From Faecalicatena faecalis (GTDB lineage: Bacteria > Bacillota > Clostridia > Lachnospirales > Lachnospiraceae), in contig NZ_JABACJ020000009.1 of NCBI RefSeq assembly GCF_012524165.2, forward strand, positions 89,888 through 153,887: DNA of 64,000 nucleotides. The letters run 5' to 3'. Under the pieces are notes generated by a model. That model was not told the origin of the DNA. It did not search any database and saw nothing but the letters and a program-made list of their open reading frames with translations. Position numbers and translations under genes: made by a program. Numbering within the stretch: position 1 is the stretch's first letter; each line of letters opens with the position of its first letter. This document shows positions 1 through 8,290 of this stretch, piece by piece.

Positions 1-1185
1 ACCTTTGGATATGAAGCAGGGGACCAGTTCTTGAAAAATATGGCAGAACTTTTGACCGAACTTTCGGAGGATGGAGAAACGTTCTGCAGGGAGACAGCAG
101 ATCATTTTGTCGGAATTCGGTATTATGAAAGTCGGGAAGATTTAATTGTATGGTATCAGAAGCTGACAGAAAAGCTGGAACATTATGCCCTGTTTGACGG
201 GGATTCTTTCCGCCTGGTGTTCAGCATTGGATTTTATTGTGCAGATACTCAGGAAGATCTTCTCACGGTGAATGAGATGTATAACAGGGCGAAGATGGCC
301 CAGAAGTCGATCAAGCAGGAGAAGAATATCAAGTATGCCTTCTATTCAGAAGCGATACGCAAGACGCTCCTGCGTGAGAATGAGTTGGAAGCACGTATGA
401 AAAGTGCGTTGGAGGCAGGGGAATTTAAGGTATTCATCCAGCCGAAGACGGCCACTTTGGAGAACAACCGAATTGCCGGCGGAGAGGTGCTGGTAAGATG
501 GGTGATTCCGGGACAGGGGATGATCAGTCCTGGAGAGTTTATCCCGCTGTTTGAGAAGAACGGATTTATCGTTCCTTTGGACCGATTTATGTTCGAGAGC
601 GCCTGTGCCTGGCTGAAAGACTATCTGGATGAGGGAGGAAGACCGATTCGTATTGCCGTCAATGTATCCAGGCTGGGCATTTTCCAGGAGGATTTCCTGG
701 ACTTTTATGCGGATACCAAGAGCCATTATGGGATTCCCGATGGAATGCTGGAACTGGAATTTACAGAAAGCCTGGCAATTGAGGATAATGCACTTCTGGG
801 AAGACGTGCTCGCGAATTGCAGGAAAGGGGCTTTATCTGTTCTCTGGACGATTTTGGGGCAGGATATTCTTCTTTAAATACGTTGAAAGATCTGCCGATC
901 GATGTCTTGAAGCTGGATATGATGTTCTTTCGAAGGGAAACGGATGTTAGGAGGGCGCGTATCATCGTTGCCAATATCATCCACCTGGCAAAGGAGCTGG
1001 ATATCCGCATCGTGGCAGAAGGCGTGGAGAAACCGGATCAGGTCGAGTTCTTAAGGGAAAGTGCCTGTGATGTAATCCAGGGCTTTGTATTCGAACGCCC
1101 GATTCCGTCAGAGGAGTTCAGAGAGCTTTTGCGCAAAGATCCGACCGGAGAGTGGGGGGCAGGATTTAAGAAAAAGCAGGTTTAA
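1..1185 (+). CDS. Partial GGDEF-EAL protein, probable c-di-GMP phosphodiesterase
   Basis: The reading frame is open from base 1, so the gene starts before the window. The visible part begins inside a GGDEF-type domain whose signature is replaced by TADHF (bases 94-108), so cyclase activity is unlikely. A full EAL domain follows. EVLVRW stands for EALxRW (bases 484-501), and then come NVS, the glutamates of ELEFTES, DDFGAGYSSL, KLD, AEGVE and QGF. The acidic, Asn, Lys and Gln residues that bind metal and substrate in EAL phosphodiesterases therefore look intact, and hydrolysis of c-di-GMP is the expected activity. The stop codon overlaps the start of the next gene (TAATG), which suggests translational coupling. 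The N-terminal sensory part is not visible. Confidence 0.9.
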   Translation, partial: TFGYEAGDQFLKNMAELLTELSEDGETFCRETADHFVGIRYYESREDLIVWYQKLTEKLEHYALFDGDSFRLVFSIGFYCADTQEDLLTVNEMYNRAKMAQKSIKQEKNIKYAFYSEAIRKTLLRENELEARMKSALEAGEFKVFIQPKTATLENNRIAGGEVLVRWVIPGQGMISPGEFIPLFEKNGFIVPLDRFMFESACAWLKDYLDEGGRPIRIAVNVSRLGIFQEDFLDFYADTKSHYGIPDGMLELEFTESLAIEDNALLGRRARELQERGFICSLDDFGAGYSSLNTLKDLPIDVLKLDMMFFRRETDVRRARIIVANIIHLAKELDIRIVAEGVEKPDQVEFLRESACDVIQGFVFERPIPSEEFRELLRKDPTGEWGAGFKKKQV

Positions 1186-2258
1186 TGGATAGACAGGAAG
1201 GAAAAGAAATGGATAATCAGGAACAGACACATAAAAGACGGCCCCGCTATAAGGGGACGCATCCGAGAAATTATAAAGAGAAATATAAAGAGCTGCAGCC
1301 GGAGAAGTATGCCGATACCATAGAAAAGGTGATCCAGAAAGGCAGTACCCCGGCAGGAATGCATATTTCCATCTGTGTGAAGGAGATTTTGGATTTCCTC
1401 AAGATTCAGCCGGGACAGAAGGGGCTGGATGCGACACTGGGATATGGCGGTCATACCCAGGAGATGCTTAAATGCCTTGAAGGTCAGGGGCATCTCTATG
1501 CCCTGGATGTCGACCCGATCGAATCTGCGAAGACAAGAAAACGCCTGGAAAAGCTGGGGTATGGACCGGACATTCTGACGGTAAAGCTATTGAATTTTAA
1601 GGATATAGACCAAGTAGCGGCAGAAGCAGGACCGTTCGATTTTGTTTTGGCTGATCTTGGGGTATCTTCCATGCAGATCGACAATCCAGACAGAGGATTT
1701 TCTTATAAAACAGACGGCCCTCTGGACCTTAGGATGAATCCACTAAAGGGAATTACGGCGGCAGAACGCCTGCGCACTATCAAGGAAGAGGAACTGACCG
1801 GCATGCTGCTGGAAAATGCAGATGAGCCATATGCGACTGAGATTGCCCGGGCCGTTGTCACAGAAGTCAAGAAGGGGAACGAGATCGGGACAACGAAGCA
1901 GCTTCGGGATCTGATTGAGAAGACGCTCAGCTTTATTCCAGAGAGGGAACGCAAGGAGGCCGTGAAAAAGTCCTGCCAGAGGACATTTCAGGCGCTTCGG
2001 ATCGATGTGAATCAGGAGTTTGAGGTGTTGTATGAGTTCTTAGATAAGCTGCCTAACATCCTTGCACCGGGAGGACGCGTGGCAATTCTTACATTCCATT
2101 CCGGGGAGGACCGGCTTGTGAAGAAGTCATTTAAACAGTTTCAAAAGGAGGGACTTTACAGTGAAGTGGCAAAAGATGTCATTCGTCCCTCTCAAGAGGA
2201 ATGCGTAAGGAACAGCCGTGCCCGTTCCACGAAGATGCGCTGGGCGGTGAAAGCATAG
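1185..2258 (+). CDS. rsmH: RsmH-family 16S rRNA (cytosine-N4) methyltransferase
   Basis: SAM-dependent methyltransferase of the RsmH/MraW family, which methylates N4 of C1402 in the ribosomal P site. Family motifs are clear: the SAM-binding LDATLGYGGHT (residues 81-91), DLGVSSMQID, DGPLDLRMN, TFQALRIDVNQE, LTFHSGEDR and the C-terminal NSRARSTKMRW. At 357 residues it is longer than the usual 310, because of a basic, Lys/Tyr-rich N-terminal extension of about 45 residues. Translation may start at the ATG at 1185, coupled to the upstream stop, or at the ATG at 1209, which has a better AAGGAAAAG ribosome site. It is not in the usual mraZ-rsmH-ftsL division cluster, so it may be a second, divergent RsmH copy. 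That point is inference. Confidence 0.85.
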   Translation: MDRQEGKEMDNQEQTHKRRPRYKGTHPRNYKEKYKELQPEKYADTIEKVIQKGSTPAGMHISICVKEILDFLKIQPGQKGLDATLGYGGHTQEMLKCLEGQGHLYALDVDPIESAKTRKRLEKLGYGPDILTVKLLNFKDIDQVAAEAGPFDFVLADLGVSSMQIDNPDRGFSYKTDGPLDLRMNPLKGITAAERLRTIKEEELTGMLLENADEPYATEIARAVVTEVKKGNEIGTTKQLRDLIEKTLSFIPERERKEAVKKSCQRTFQALRIDVNQEFEVLYEFLDKLPNILAPGGRVAILTFHSGEDRLVKKSFKQFQKEGLYSEVAKDVIRPSQEECVRNSRARSTKMRWAVKA

Positions 2259-2347
2259 TATCGTCCCAGTTTCCCATTTGGAAGCATTCGGAAATAAAAC
2301 CAGTTATTACTTGTATCATTCAAAGTCCAGTCATGTTAATATTCTGT

Positions 2348-2376
2348 TTGTAACAAATATGTAACATTTATGTAAT
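2348..2376 (+). promoter_or_regulatory. Three TGTAAC-type direct repeats with an 11-bp period
   Basis: TTGTAAC (2348-2354), ATGTAAC (2359-2365) and ATGTAAT (2370-2376) recur at exactly 11 bp, 30 bp upstream of the CAP-protein start. One-turn direct repeats are the usual binding layout of OmpR/PhoB-type response regulators. Read on the other strand the repeats are GTTACA-like. Which regulator binds is unknown. Confidence 0.5.
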
Positions 2377-2406
2377 GATTACATAAAAATACAGCAGGAG
2401 GTTAAC

Positions 2407-3324
2407 ATGAAAAAATTATCATTTTTAGCAGTGACGACAGCTGCAGCAATTGCTGGGAGTACTGTACTTCCGGTGCAGGCTGCCAATACAGCAGCGATGG
2501 ACAGACAGAAGCTTGCCACAAGTCAGAAGGTAACGGTAATCCAGGGCAGTAGTCTGGAGGACTTAAAGAATAAGCTGAATGAAAGGCTGAACGGTTTCGA
2601 AGGAAGCCTGGGGGATATCTATTGGCAGGTCTGCCCGCCGGATATTACCCTTCCTGACGGAAGTACTCCGAATCAGCCGGATGGCAGCACACCGGATACA
2701 GACCAGCCAGGAACAGATGTACCGGACAATAATCAGCCGGGAACAGACATACCGGATGATAATCAACCGGAAACAGATCAGCCGGGAACGGACATACCGG
2801 ATCATAATACACCGGATGTGGACCAGCCGGGTGGAGACACAGAAGCACCGGATGGGGGGAATGGTCAGCCGGATGATATGAACAAGCCGGGCGGAGAGAA
2901 CAATCAGCCGGATGGCGACAACAGTAATCCAGGCGGTGGTACACATGACCGTACCTTTGCACAGCAGGTGGTGGACCTGGTGAATGCGGAAAGGGTCAAG
3001 GCAGGGCTGACAACGCTGACTGTGGATGAAAACATAGAAGCCGCTGCATTGGTAAGAGCCAAAGAAATCGAGATTTCCTTTTCCCACACAAGACCAAACG
3101 GGACTTCCTTTAGCACGGCACTTACCCAGCAGGGTGTTTCCTACAAAGGCTCCGGTGAGAATATCGCATGGGGACAGCGTACGCCCCAGGAGGTCATGAC
3201 CGGCTGGATGAACAGTGATGGACATCGGGCAAATATTCTGAATCCGAGATTTACAAAGATCGGAGTCGGATATTACCAGAATGCTGCCGGACGTAATTAC
3301 TGGACACAGTTGTTCACATATTAA
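2407..3324 (+). CDS. Secreted CAP/SCP-domain protein with repetitive Pro/Asp linker
   Basis: A 305-residue exported protein. Residues 1-25 form a typical Sec signal peptide ending near VLPVQAA. A short coiled segment follows, then a low-complexity linker (about residues 78-178) built from DQPGTD-IPDNN type units rich in Pro, Gly, Asp and Gln. The C-terminal 125 residues are a CAP (SCP/PR-1/YkwD-like) domain, recognised by VNAERVKAGLTTL, the HTRPNGTSF segment, GENIAWGQ and GWMNSDGHRANIL. CAP proteins of this type are secreted or cell-surface proteins of mostly unproven activity. No wall-anchor motif is seen, so the linker may span or bind the wall. The gene is monocistronic, with a strong AGGAGG site and a hairpin terminator downstream. 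Confidence 0.9.
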   Translation: MKKLSFLAVTTAAAIAGSTVLPVQAANTAAMDRQKLATSQKVTVIQGSSLEDLKNKLNERLNGFEGSLGDIYWQVCPPDITLPDGSTPNQPDGSTPDTDQPGTDVPDNNQPGTDIPDDNQPETDQPGTDIPDHNTPDVDQPGGDTEAPDGGNGQPDDMNKPGGENNQPDGDNSNPGGGTHDRTFAQQVVDLVNAERVKAGLTTLTVDENIEAAALVRAKEIEISFSHTRPNGTSFSTALTQQGVSYKGSGENIAWGQRTPQEVMTGWMNSDGHRANILNPRFTKIGVGYYQNAAGRNYWTQLFTY

Positions 3325-3342
3325 TTTTATCAATTAAGCAGT

Positions 3343-3370
3343 GAAGCGAATCTTGAATATCCGCTTTGAC
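3343..3370. repeat. Small dispersed hairpin repeat, copy 1
   Basis: GAAGCGAAT-N7-ATCCGCTTTGAC forms an imperfect inverted repeat. Related copies lie at 25303-25331 and 30089-30116. All three are intergenic. Confidence 0.5.
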
Positions 3371-3380
3371 GTACATCAAC

Positions 3381-3422
3381 GAAGCCGTCCATGGAATGCA
3401 GATGACATGGCCGGCTTTTCTA
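3381..3422 (+). terminator. Probable intrinsic terminator after the CAP gene
   Basis: GAAGCCGTCCATG (3381-3393) pairs, with one mismatch, with CATGGCCGGCTTTTC. The short T-rich end reads CTTTTCT. Confidence 0.6.
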
Positions 3423-3449
3423 ATGAGCATAAAAACCTTTCATCCACTG

Positions 3450-3482
3450 TAAGTGTTACTGCATCCGCCCTTCCTGTATAAT
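3450..3482 (+). promoter_or_regulatory. Probable promoter of the Bce-type module
   Basis: A perfect TATAAT -10 lies at 3477-3482, about 60 bp before the ATPase gene. A small inverted repeat, GTAAGTGTTAC, occupies the place of the -35 box (about 3450-3460) and could bind the module's own response regulator. The -35 itself is poor, which fits activator dependence. Confidence 0.4.
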
Positions 3483-3540
3483 GAGCTTATAAAACAGCAG
3501 GGCCCATGCTGTAATATAGGTGAAGAAGGGAGTAGAACAG

Positions 3541-4317
3541 ATGAAACAGAAGATTTTAGATATCCAGTCTTTGAAAAAGAATTATGGAAAAGGCAGCAAT
3601 CAGACAAAAGCATTGAATGGAATTACATTTCAGGTGATAGAGGGAGAATTTTTAGGAATCATGGGAAGCAGCGGGTCTGGAAAGACGACTCTGTTGAACT
3701 GCATAGCCACTGCCATCCACCCGACAGAGGGGCGAATCCTCTTAAAAGGAGAAGACATCGGGAGATTTAAGGGCAGGAGGCTGGCAGATTACCGCGGAAA
3801 ACGAATCGGCTATCTATTCCAGAATTTTGAACTGCTGGATAATCTGACCGGAAGGGAGAATATCCTGCTTCCTCCGGCAATCCATAATATCCCGGAAAAA
3901 GAAGGAAATGTACGATTAAAGGTATTGGCAGAATATCTGGAAATCGAAGAGATTCTGGATAAATTTCCGTCCCAGATGTCAGGCGGTCAGAAGCAGAGAG
4001 TCGCAGCAGCAAGAGCGATGATTCTGACACCAGAGATCGTCCTGGCGGATGAGCCTACAGGGGCGCTGGATACAAAAAATGCAAAATCACTGATGGAAAA
4101 ACTGTCTTTATTAAATCAGGAAGAACAGTCCACGATCCTTATGGTGACACATGACTGTAATGCTGCAAGCTACTGCTCACGCATCCTGTTCATCCAGGAT
4201 GGAAAGATTTTTCACGAGCTTCGAAGAAAGTATCCACAGGAGTCACAGCAGCAGTTCTATGAAAGAATCCTGATGGTCATGGCACAGTTGGGAGGAGGCA
4301 GCGCAAATGTTCTTTAA
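3541..4317 (+). CDS. Bce-type ABC transporter ATP-binding protein
   Basis: A 258-residue ATPase subunit of a BceAB/VraFG-type transporter, a family that removes or shields cells from cell-wall-active peptides such as bacitracin and lantibiotics. It has Walker A GSSGSGKTT, the signature MSGGQKQR, Walker B VLADEPTGALD and the switch histidine in THD. The start at 3541 is chosen because GAAGGGAG lies just upstream; an in-frame ATG at 3520 has no such site. The gene overlaps the permease by 11 bases. Order and content (ATPase, large permease, OmpR regulator, intramembrane-sensing kinase) are those of a Bce module. The substrate is unknown. Confidence 0.92.
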   Translation: MKQKILDIQSLKKNYGKGSNQTKALNGITFQVIEGEFLGIMGSSGSGKTTLLNCIATAIHPTEGRILLKGEDIGRFKGRRLADYRGKRIGYLFQNFELLDNLTGRENILLPPAIHNIPEKEGNVRLKVLAEYLEIEEILDKFPSQMSGGQKQRVAAARAMILTPEIVLADEPTGALDTKNAKSLMEKLSLLNQEEQSTILMVTHDCNAASYCSRILFIQDGKIFHELRRKYPQESQQQFYERILMVMAQLGGGSANVL

Positions 4318-6343
4318 TCTTGTATTGAAAAACAGCAGAAAAAACCGGAAAGAAAACGGCCTATTCTTTGCGTCACTTATTGTTTCTATTATTGCCTTTT
4401 ACATCATCCTGTCACTGGAAAACCAGGATGTTATGAAGTTTTTATTGAAAATGGAGAGCGATGCAGTAAACAGAATCTATCAGTTACTGCCTGCACTTTA
4501 TGGGGTATCTCTTGTCCTCTTGTTTTTCCTGGTATACTTTGCGGGACGATATCAGATGGAGCTAAGAAGCCATGAACTGGGGATGTATCTTATGATGGGA
4601 ATGCGGCGCTTAAGAATGTTCGTCATGCTGATGGCGGAAGACTTTTTTCACAGTCTGTTCGCGCTCCTGGTGGGAATCCCTGCCGCTGTATTTTTATCGG
4701 AAATGATCAGTTTGATTACAGCAAAGCTTGTGGGACTTGGAATCATCGGGCACAGTTTTGGCTTCTCCTGGAAAGCTGTCCTGTGGACTGTGGTGGGATT
4801 TATTCTGATCAAGTCGGCTGCCATGCTGATTTTTTGTATCAGTGTCATGAGAAAAGAAGTCGTAAGTCTTTTGGCGGATACACAGGAGGAGAAACAGAAG
4901 GTAAAAAGACCGGTCATCTACTATCTGGAATTACTGCTGGGGCTTCTGCTGCTTGCAGGCGCCTATTATCTGGCAATCCAGGGGAAGGCCTGGGAAGATG
5001 TGAAGAACATGGGTCTGACCCTGTTTTTGGGGAGTCTTGGTACAGTTCTTTTATTTCGGGGAGGCGGGATGATTCTGGAGCTCCTCCTTAAGATCAGAAA
5101 GCAGAAGAGAGGGCTTTGGACCTTCACCTTCCGGCAGCTGCAGGAGAATGTCTTTCTGCGTCCGGGATCCCTGGCGGTCTCATCTCTGCTGATCCTGGCG
5201 GCATTGTGTTGTTTTGGATATGGAGTGTCAGTCAGCAGTCAGGCCAATGGGAAGGAAATTCATACGGTAGATTATACATTTGTTGGAAAGAAAGATGCGG
5301 TAGAAAAGGAATTAGAAGCGGCAGGCGTAAGAGACCGTTTTGCACAAATGATTGAGGTGAGAGCAGGGATGGCGGATCAGGAAATGCCTTTTTCCTGTGA
5401 AAAATTAATTAGAGCAGCGGACTCTCTGGAAGAGTCGGAGGAAAAAGCAAATGTCGTGGAGAGCCTGGGCTTCTTCACCTCTCCTTACTATATCTCCCTG
5501 TCCGGCTATAACCAGCTTCTGGGGCTTGCGGGGAAAGAGCCGATCGAATTGAAAGACCATCAGGTGGCTTTATACAGTGATGATGATTTTTATTCTGGCA
5601 AACGGCTGGAGATTCTGGAAGCGATGCTTTTGAAGATGCCGACGGTTAAAATCGGTTCCACATCCTATCAGCTGACATCCGAGATGTATCAGACGAATTT
5701 CGTGGTGGATCGTTCGATCACGGTCGCATTGGGAGTGATTGTCCCTGATAGTCTATACGATCAAATTGTTACAATCAATGATACGACGTATCTGGATGCA
5801 GTTTTGGATTCCAATCTGGTGAAGGAAAAAGGGTTGATGCAGGCCATGCAGTCTGTGAACCAGCGACTGGACCAGACCCAATTACAGTATGAGAGCTATC
5901 TGCAGAACATGGGAAGACAGTTGTTCTATCAGGTCGCACTGGGATATATTACCATCTATCTCGCAGTAATTTTCCTGATTATTGCCAATACCGTCATGGG
6001 CGTACAGTATCTGATGCACCAGCAGAAGACAGGCAGGAGATACCGCACGCTGATTCGACTGGGCAGTTCTTATAAGTCACTGTGTGCAAGCAGCAACAGG
6101 CAGATCAGGTGGTATTTTGGACTTCCGGTAGTTGTAGCAGTGATCAGCAGCTTTTTTGGAGTTCGGGCGCTGTTCACCGGATTTCTCACAGAGAGCATTC
6201 GTACGATGGGACCGCTGTTATTCAAGATCAGTGGTGCTATGATTCTGTTTATTGTTGTGGTAGAATTGATTTATATTTCTGCAGTGATGCGGCTTGGCAT
6301 CCGTCAGATCCTGCGGAGGATGGACAGTAAAAGAGAAGAGTAA
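4307..6343 (+). CDS. Bce-type FtsX-family ABC permease
   Basis: A 678-residue membrane protein with the BceB/VraG layout: an N-terminal membrane segment (about residues 17-40), clusters of hydrophobic helices near 55-75, 105-140, 155-180, 205-225 and 285-305, a long extracytoplasmic region of about 200 residues (310-535), and three closing helices (about 545-565, 605-630, 635-660). In this family the large loop binds the peptide antibiotic and also signals to the kinase. It overlaps the ATPase gene and is followed at 32 bases by the response-regulator gene, so transport and sensing are probably one operon. The substrate cannot be predicted from sequence. Confidence 0.9.
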   Translation: MFFNLVLKNSRKNRKENGLFFASLIVSIIAFYIILSLENQDVMKFLLKMESDAVNRIYQLLPALYGVSLVLLFFLVYFAGRYQMELRSHELGMYLMMGMRRLRMFVMLMAEDFFHSLFALLVGIPAAVFLSEMISLITAKLVGLGIIGHSFGFSWKAVLWTVVGFILIKSAAMLIFCISVMRKEVVSLLADTQEEKQKVKRPVIYYLELLLGLLLLAGAYYLAIQGKAWEDVKNMGLTLFLGSLGTVLLFRGGGMILELLLKIRKQKRGLWTFTFRQLQENVFLRPGSLAVSSLLILAALCCFGYGVSVSSQANGKEIHTVDYTFVGKKDAVEKELEAAGVRDRFAQMIEVRAGMADQEMPFSCEKLIRAADSLEESEEKANVVESLGFFTSPYYISLSGYNQLLGLAGKEPIELKDHQVALYSDDDFYSGKRLEILEAMLLKMPTVKIGSTSYQLTSEMYQTNFVVDRSITVALGVIVPDSLYDQIVTINDTTYLDAVLDSNLVKEKGLMQAMQSVNQRLDQTQLQYESYLQNMGRQLFYQVALGYITIYLAVIFLIIANTVMGVQYLMHQQKTGRRYRTLIRLGSSYKSLCASSNRQIRWYFGLPVVVAVISSFFGVRALFTGFLTESIRTMGPLLFKISGAMILFIVVVELIYISAVMRLGIRQILRRMDSKREE

Positions 6344-6374
6344 TCAAAGGAATATGATCACAGGAGAGACGAAT

Positions 6375-7052
6375 ATGAGCAGGATCGTAATTGTGGAGGA
6401 TGAGAGTTTTATGCGGGAGGAACTGGCCAATCTGCTCCAAAAGGCAGGATATGAGACCTGTTGTCTGGATGAATTTTCTGACACGGCCAAGCAGGTCATG
6501 GAACGAGAGCCGGACCTTGTCCTTCTGGACATTAATCTGCCTGGACAGACAGGGTTCGAGATATGCAAGTTCATTCGGCAGAAGAGTCTTGTCCCCATTC
6601 TGGTCCTGACGAGCCGGGATGCCATGCGAGATGAACTGCACGCGCTGGGGCTTGGGGCAGACGAATATTTGTCAAAGCCATGCCATAAGGAGCGTTTGCT
6701 TGCCAGAATCGCCAATCTGCTGCGCAGGTCTAAGGTACAGGAGCATTTTCTGGAAGTACCTGGAATCCGTCTGGATCCCAATACGTTTACCTTATATACG
6801 GAGAAGACGTCTGTCGTGCTGCCTGAGAATCAGGGTAAGATCATGGAACAACTGATGGCCCATTATGGACATATCGTGTCCAGGGAAGAGCTGTGTCAGG
6901 CAATCTGGGGTACCGTGGAATATGTGGATGAGAATGCGCTCCAGGTCAATATGACAAGGCTGAAAAAGAACCTTGGCAGGCTGGAACTGAATCACCGAAT
7001 CGTGACGGTGCGGGGTGAGGGATATTATTTGGAACTAAGGCAGGAGGAATAG
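6375..7052 (+). CDS. Bce-type OmpR-family response regulator
   Basis: A 225-residue response regulator: a receiver domain (about residues 1-115) with the acidic EDE pocket, the phospho-acceptor Asp in LLDINLPG, the switch Thr in LVLTS and the conserved Lys in LSKP, then an OmpR/PhoB winged-helix domain ending in VRGEGYYLE. The ATG at 6375 is preferred over upstream starts because ACAGGAGAG sits directly before it and the receiver begins there. It lies between the permease and kinase genes and should control the transporter genes at 3541-6343. Confidence 0.92.
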   Translation: MSRIVIVEDESFMREELANLLQKAGYETCCLDEFSDTAKQVMEREPDLVLLDINLPGQTGFEICKFIRQKSLVPILVLTSRDAMRDELHALGLGADEYLSKPCHKERLLARIANLLRRSKVQEHFLEVPGIRLDPNTFTLYTEKTSVVLPENQGKIMEQLMAHYGHIVSREELCQAIWGTVEYVDENALQVNMTRLKKNLGRLELNHRIVTVRGEGYYLELRQEE

Positions 7053-7053
7053 G

Positions 7054-8082
7054 ATGCTGCAAAAATGGTCAGGATGTTTTAAAAACCACATCATTTGGTT
7101 TGGAATGTTGATCTGTACGGATCTTCTGTTCAGTCTCTTTTTGTGGCTGCAAAATCCAGATGCTTTCTGGGTCCTGGCAGGGGCGATGGTCTTCGTTTCC
7201 CTGTGCCTGTTCGGAATCTCCCTATGGGTCGTGTATCGCCGGGATGCGAAGAAGGAAAGTGTGTTCCGGGAAGTGTTGGAATATTCGGAGGAATTTGAGG
7301 AAGAGAAGCTTCCTCGTGTTTTTGAGGGAGCTGACAAAGAAATTATCCGGGCAGCAGTGGAAAAGCTGCAGATGCAGGCAGTGGAAAACAAGGAGCAGGC
7401 CCGGTATATCCGGGAATATGAGGATTATATGGAGGCATGGGCACACGAGGTGAAGACTCCCCTGGCGCTGATGACATTCGTTTTGGATAACCGGAGGGAT
7501 GAGATGTCCGCCGAGGCCTATCAGAAGCTGGAATACGCAAGGAATCAGCTGCAGGAGGATATCAGCCAGGTCTTGTATTATGCGGGCCTTCGCTCCCCTC
7601 ATTCGGACAGTCTGTTTGAACGGATTTCCTTAAGAGAGTGCTGTCAGGAAGGGCTGACAGAATACAAGGTCCTTCTGGAAGAGCACCAGTATGCCGTAAA
7701 AAATGAGGTGGAAGATCTTTTGGTAGTTTCTGATAGGAAAGGGTTGTTATTCATGGTCAGCCAGGCCGTCAGCAATAGTATCAAGTATACTGATCCGATG
7801 AAACAGAAAAATGAGCTCCTGCTGTATACGGAATGTTCCAGAGACAAAAAAGAAATTTCCCTGCATATCCGGGACAATGGTATGGGGGTCCCCGCATATG
7901 ACCTGCCCTTTTTATTTGACAAAGGATTTACCGGAAAAAGCCATGGATATCAAAAGAAGGCGACGGGAATGGGGCTTTATCTGGTGAAGGAGATGGCTCG
8001 GAAATTAAAGATCGAGGTAGATGTTCATTCAGAGCAGGGGGAAGGCTTCGAGATCATCTTTCGGTTTGCGGACGTAGATTAA
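7054..8082 (+). CDS. Bce-type intramembrane-sensing histidine kinase
   Basis: A 342-residue sensor kinase with two N-terminal membrane helices (about residues 12-30 and 36-55) joined by only a few extracytoplasmic residues, the hallmark of BceS-like kinases that sense through their partner permease. A cytoplasmic linker leads to the HisKA helix with the phospho-acceptor His in WAHEVKTPLAL. The ATPase domain has the N-box VSNSIKYTD, G1 DNGMGVP and G2 TGMGLYL. It starts one base after the regulator stop codon (TAGGATG arrangement), so the pair is cotranslated. Confidence 0.92.
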   Translation: MLQKWSGCFKNHIIWFGMLICTDLLFSLFLWLQNPDAFWVLAGAMVFVSLCLFGISLWVVYRRDAKKESVFREVLEYSEEFEEEKLPRVFEGADKEIIRAAVEKLQMQAVENKEQARYIREYEDYMEAWAHEVKTPLALMTFVLDNRRDEMSAEAYQKLEYARNQLQEDISQVLYYAGLRSPHSDSLFERISLRECCQEGLTEYKVLLEEHQYAVKNEVEDLLVVSDRKGLLFMVSQAVSNSIKYTDPMKQKNELLLYTECSRDKKEISLHIRDNGMGVPAYDLPFLFDKGFTGKSHGYQKKATGMGLYLVKEMARKLKIEVDVHSEQGEGFEIIFRFADVD

Positions 8083-8135
8083 GAAAAATAAACCAGAGGT
8101 TAAAATTTTGCCTGATTTCGTTAAATAGCGCTCAA

Positions 8136-8165
8136 TTGTGGAGCAATGCCCCTAAATGGTATAAT
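8136..8165 (+). promoter_or_regulatory. Probable sigma-A promoter of the XRE gene
   Basis: TTGTGG (8136-8141), an 18-bp spacer and a perfect TATAAT (8160-8165). The leader to the start codon is about 125 bases long, and no known riboswitch was recognised in it. Confidence 0.55.
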
Positions 8166-8290
8166 AACCATGTCAGGAAAACAAAATACAAACGAGAAAG
8201 AGCCGGCGAAGTTTGTAAGAAGAGAAGATTGAAAACAGTTTGAGAGCATGATAACCAATAGAAATAAGAACGAAATCAGGAGGAAAAGAG

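Noticed and set aside
2563..3333. Long leftward open frame of 256 codons over the CAP-protein gene
   Set aside because: It is antisense to the repetitive Pro/Asp linker, has no ribosome site, and its composition (Ile, Arg, Cys-rich repeats) is what the mirror of the linker gives.
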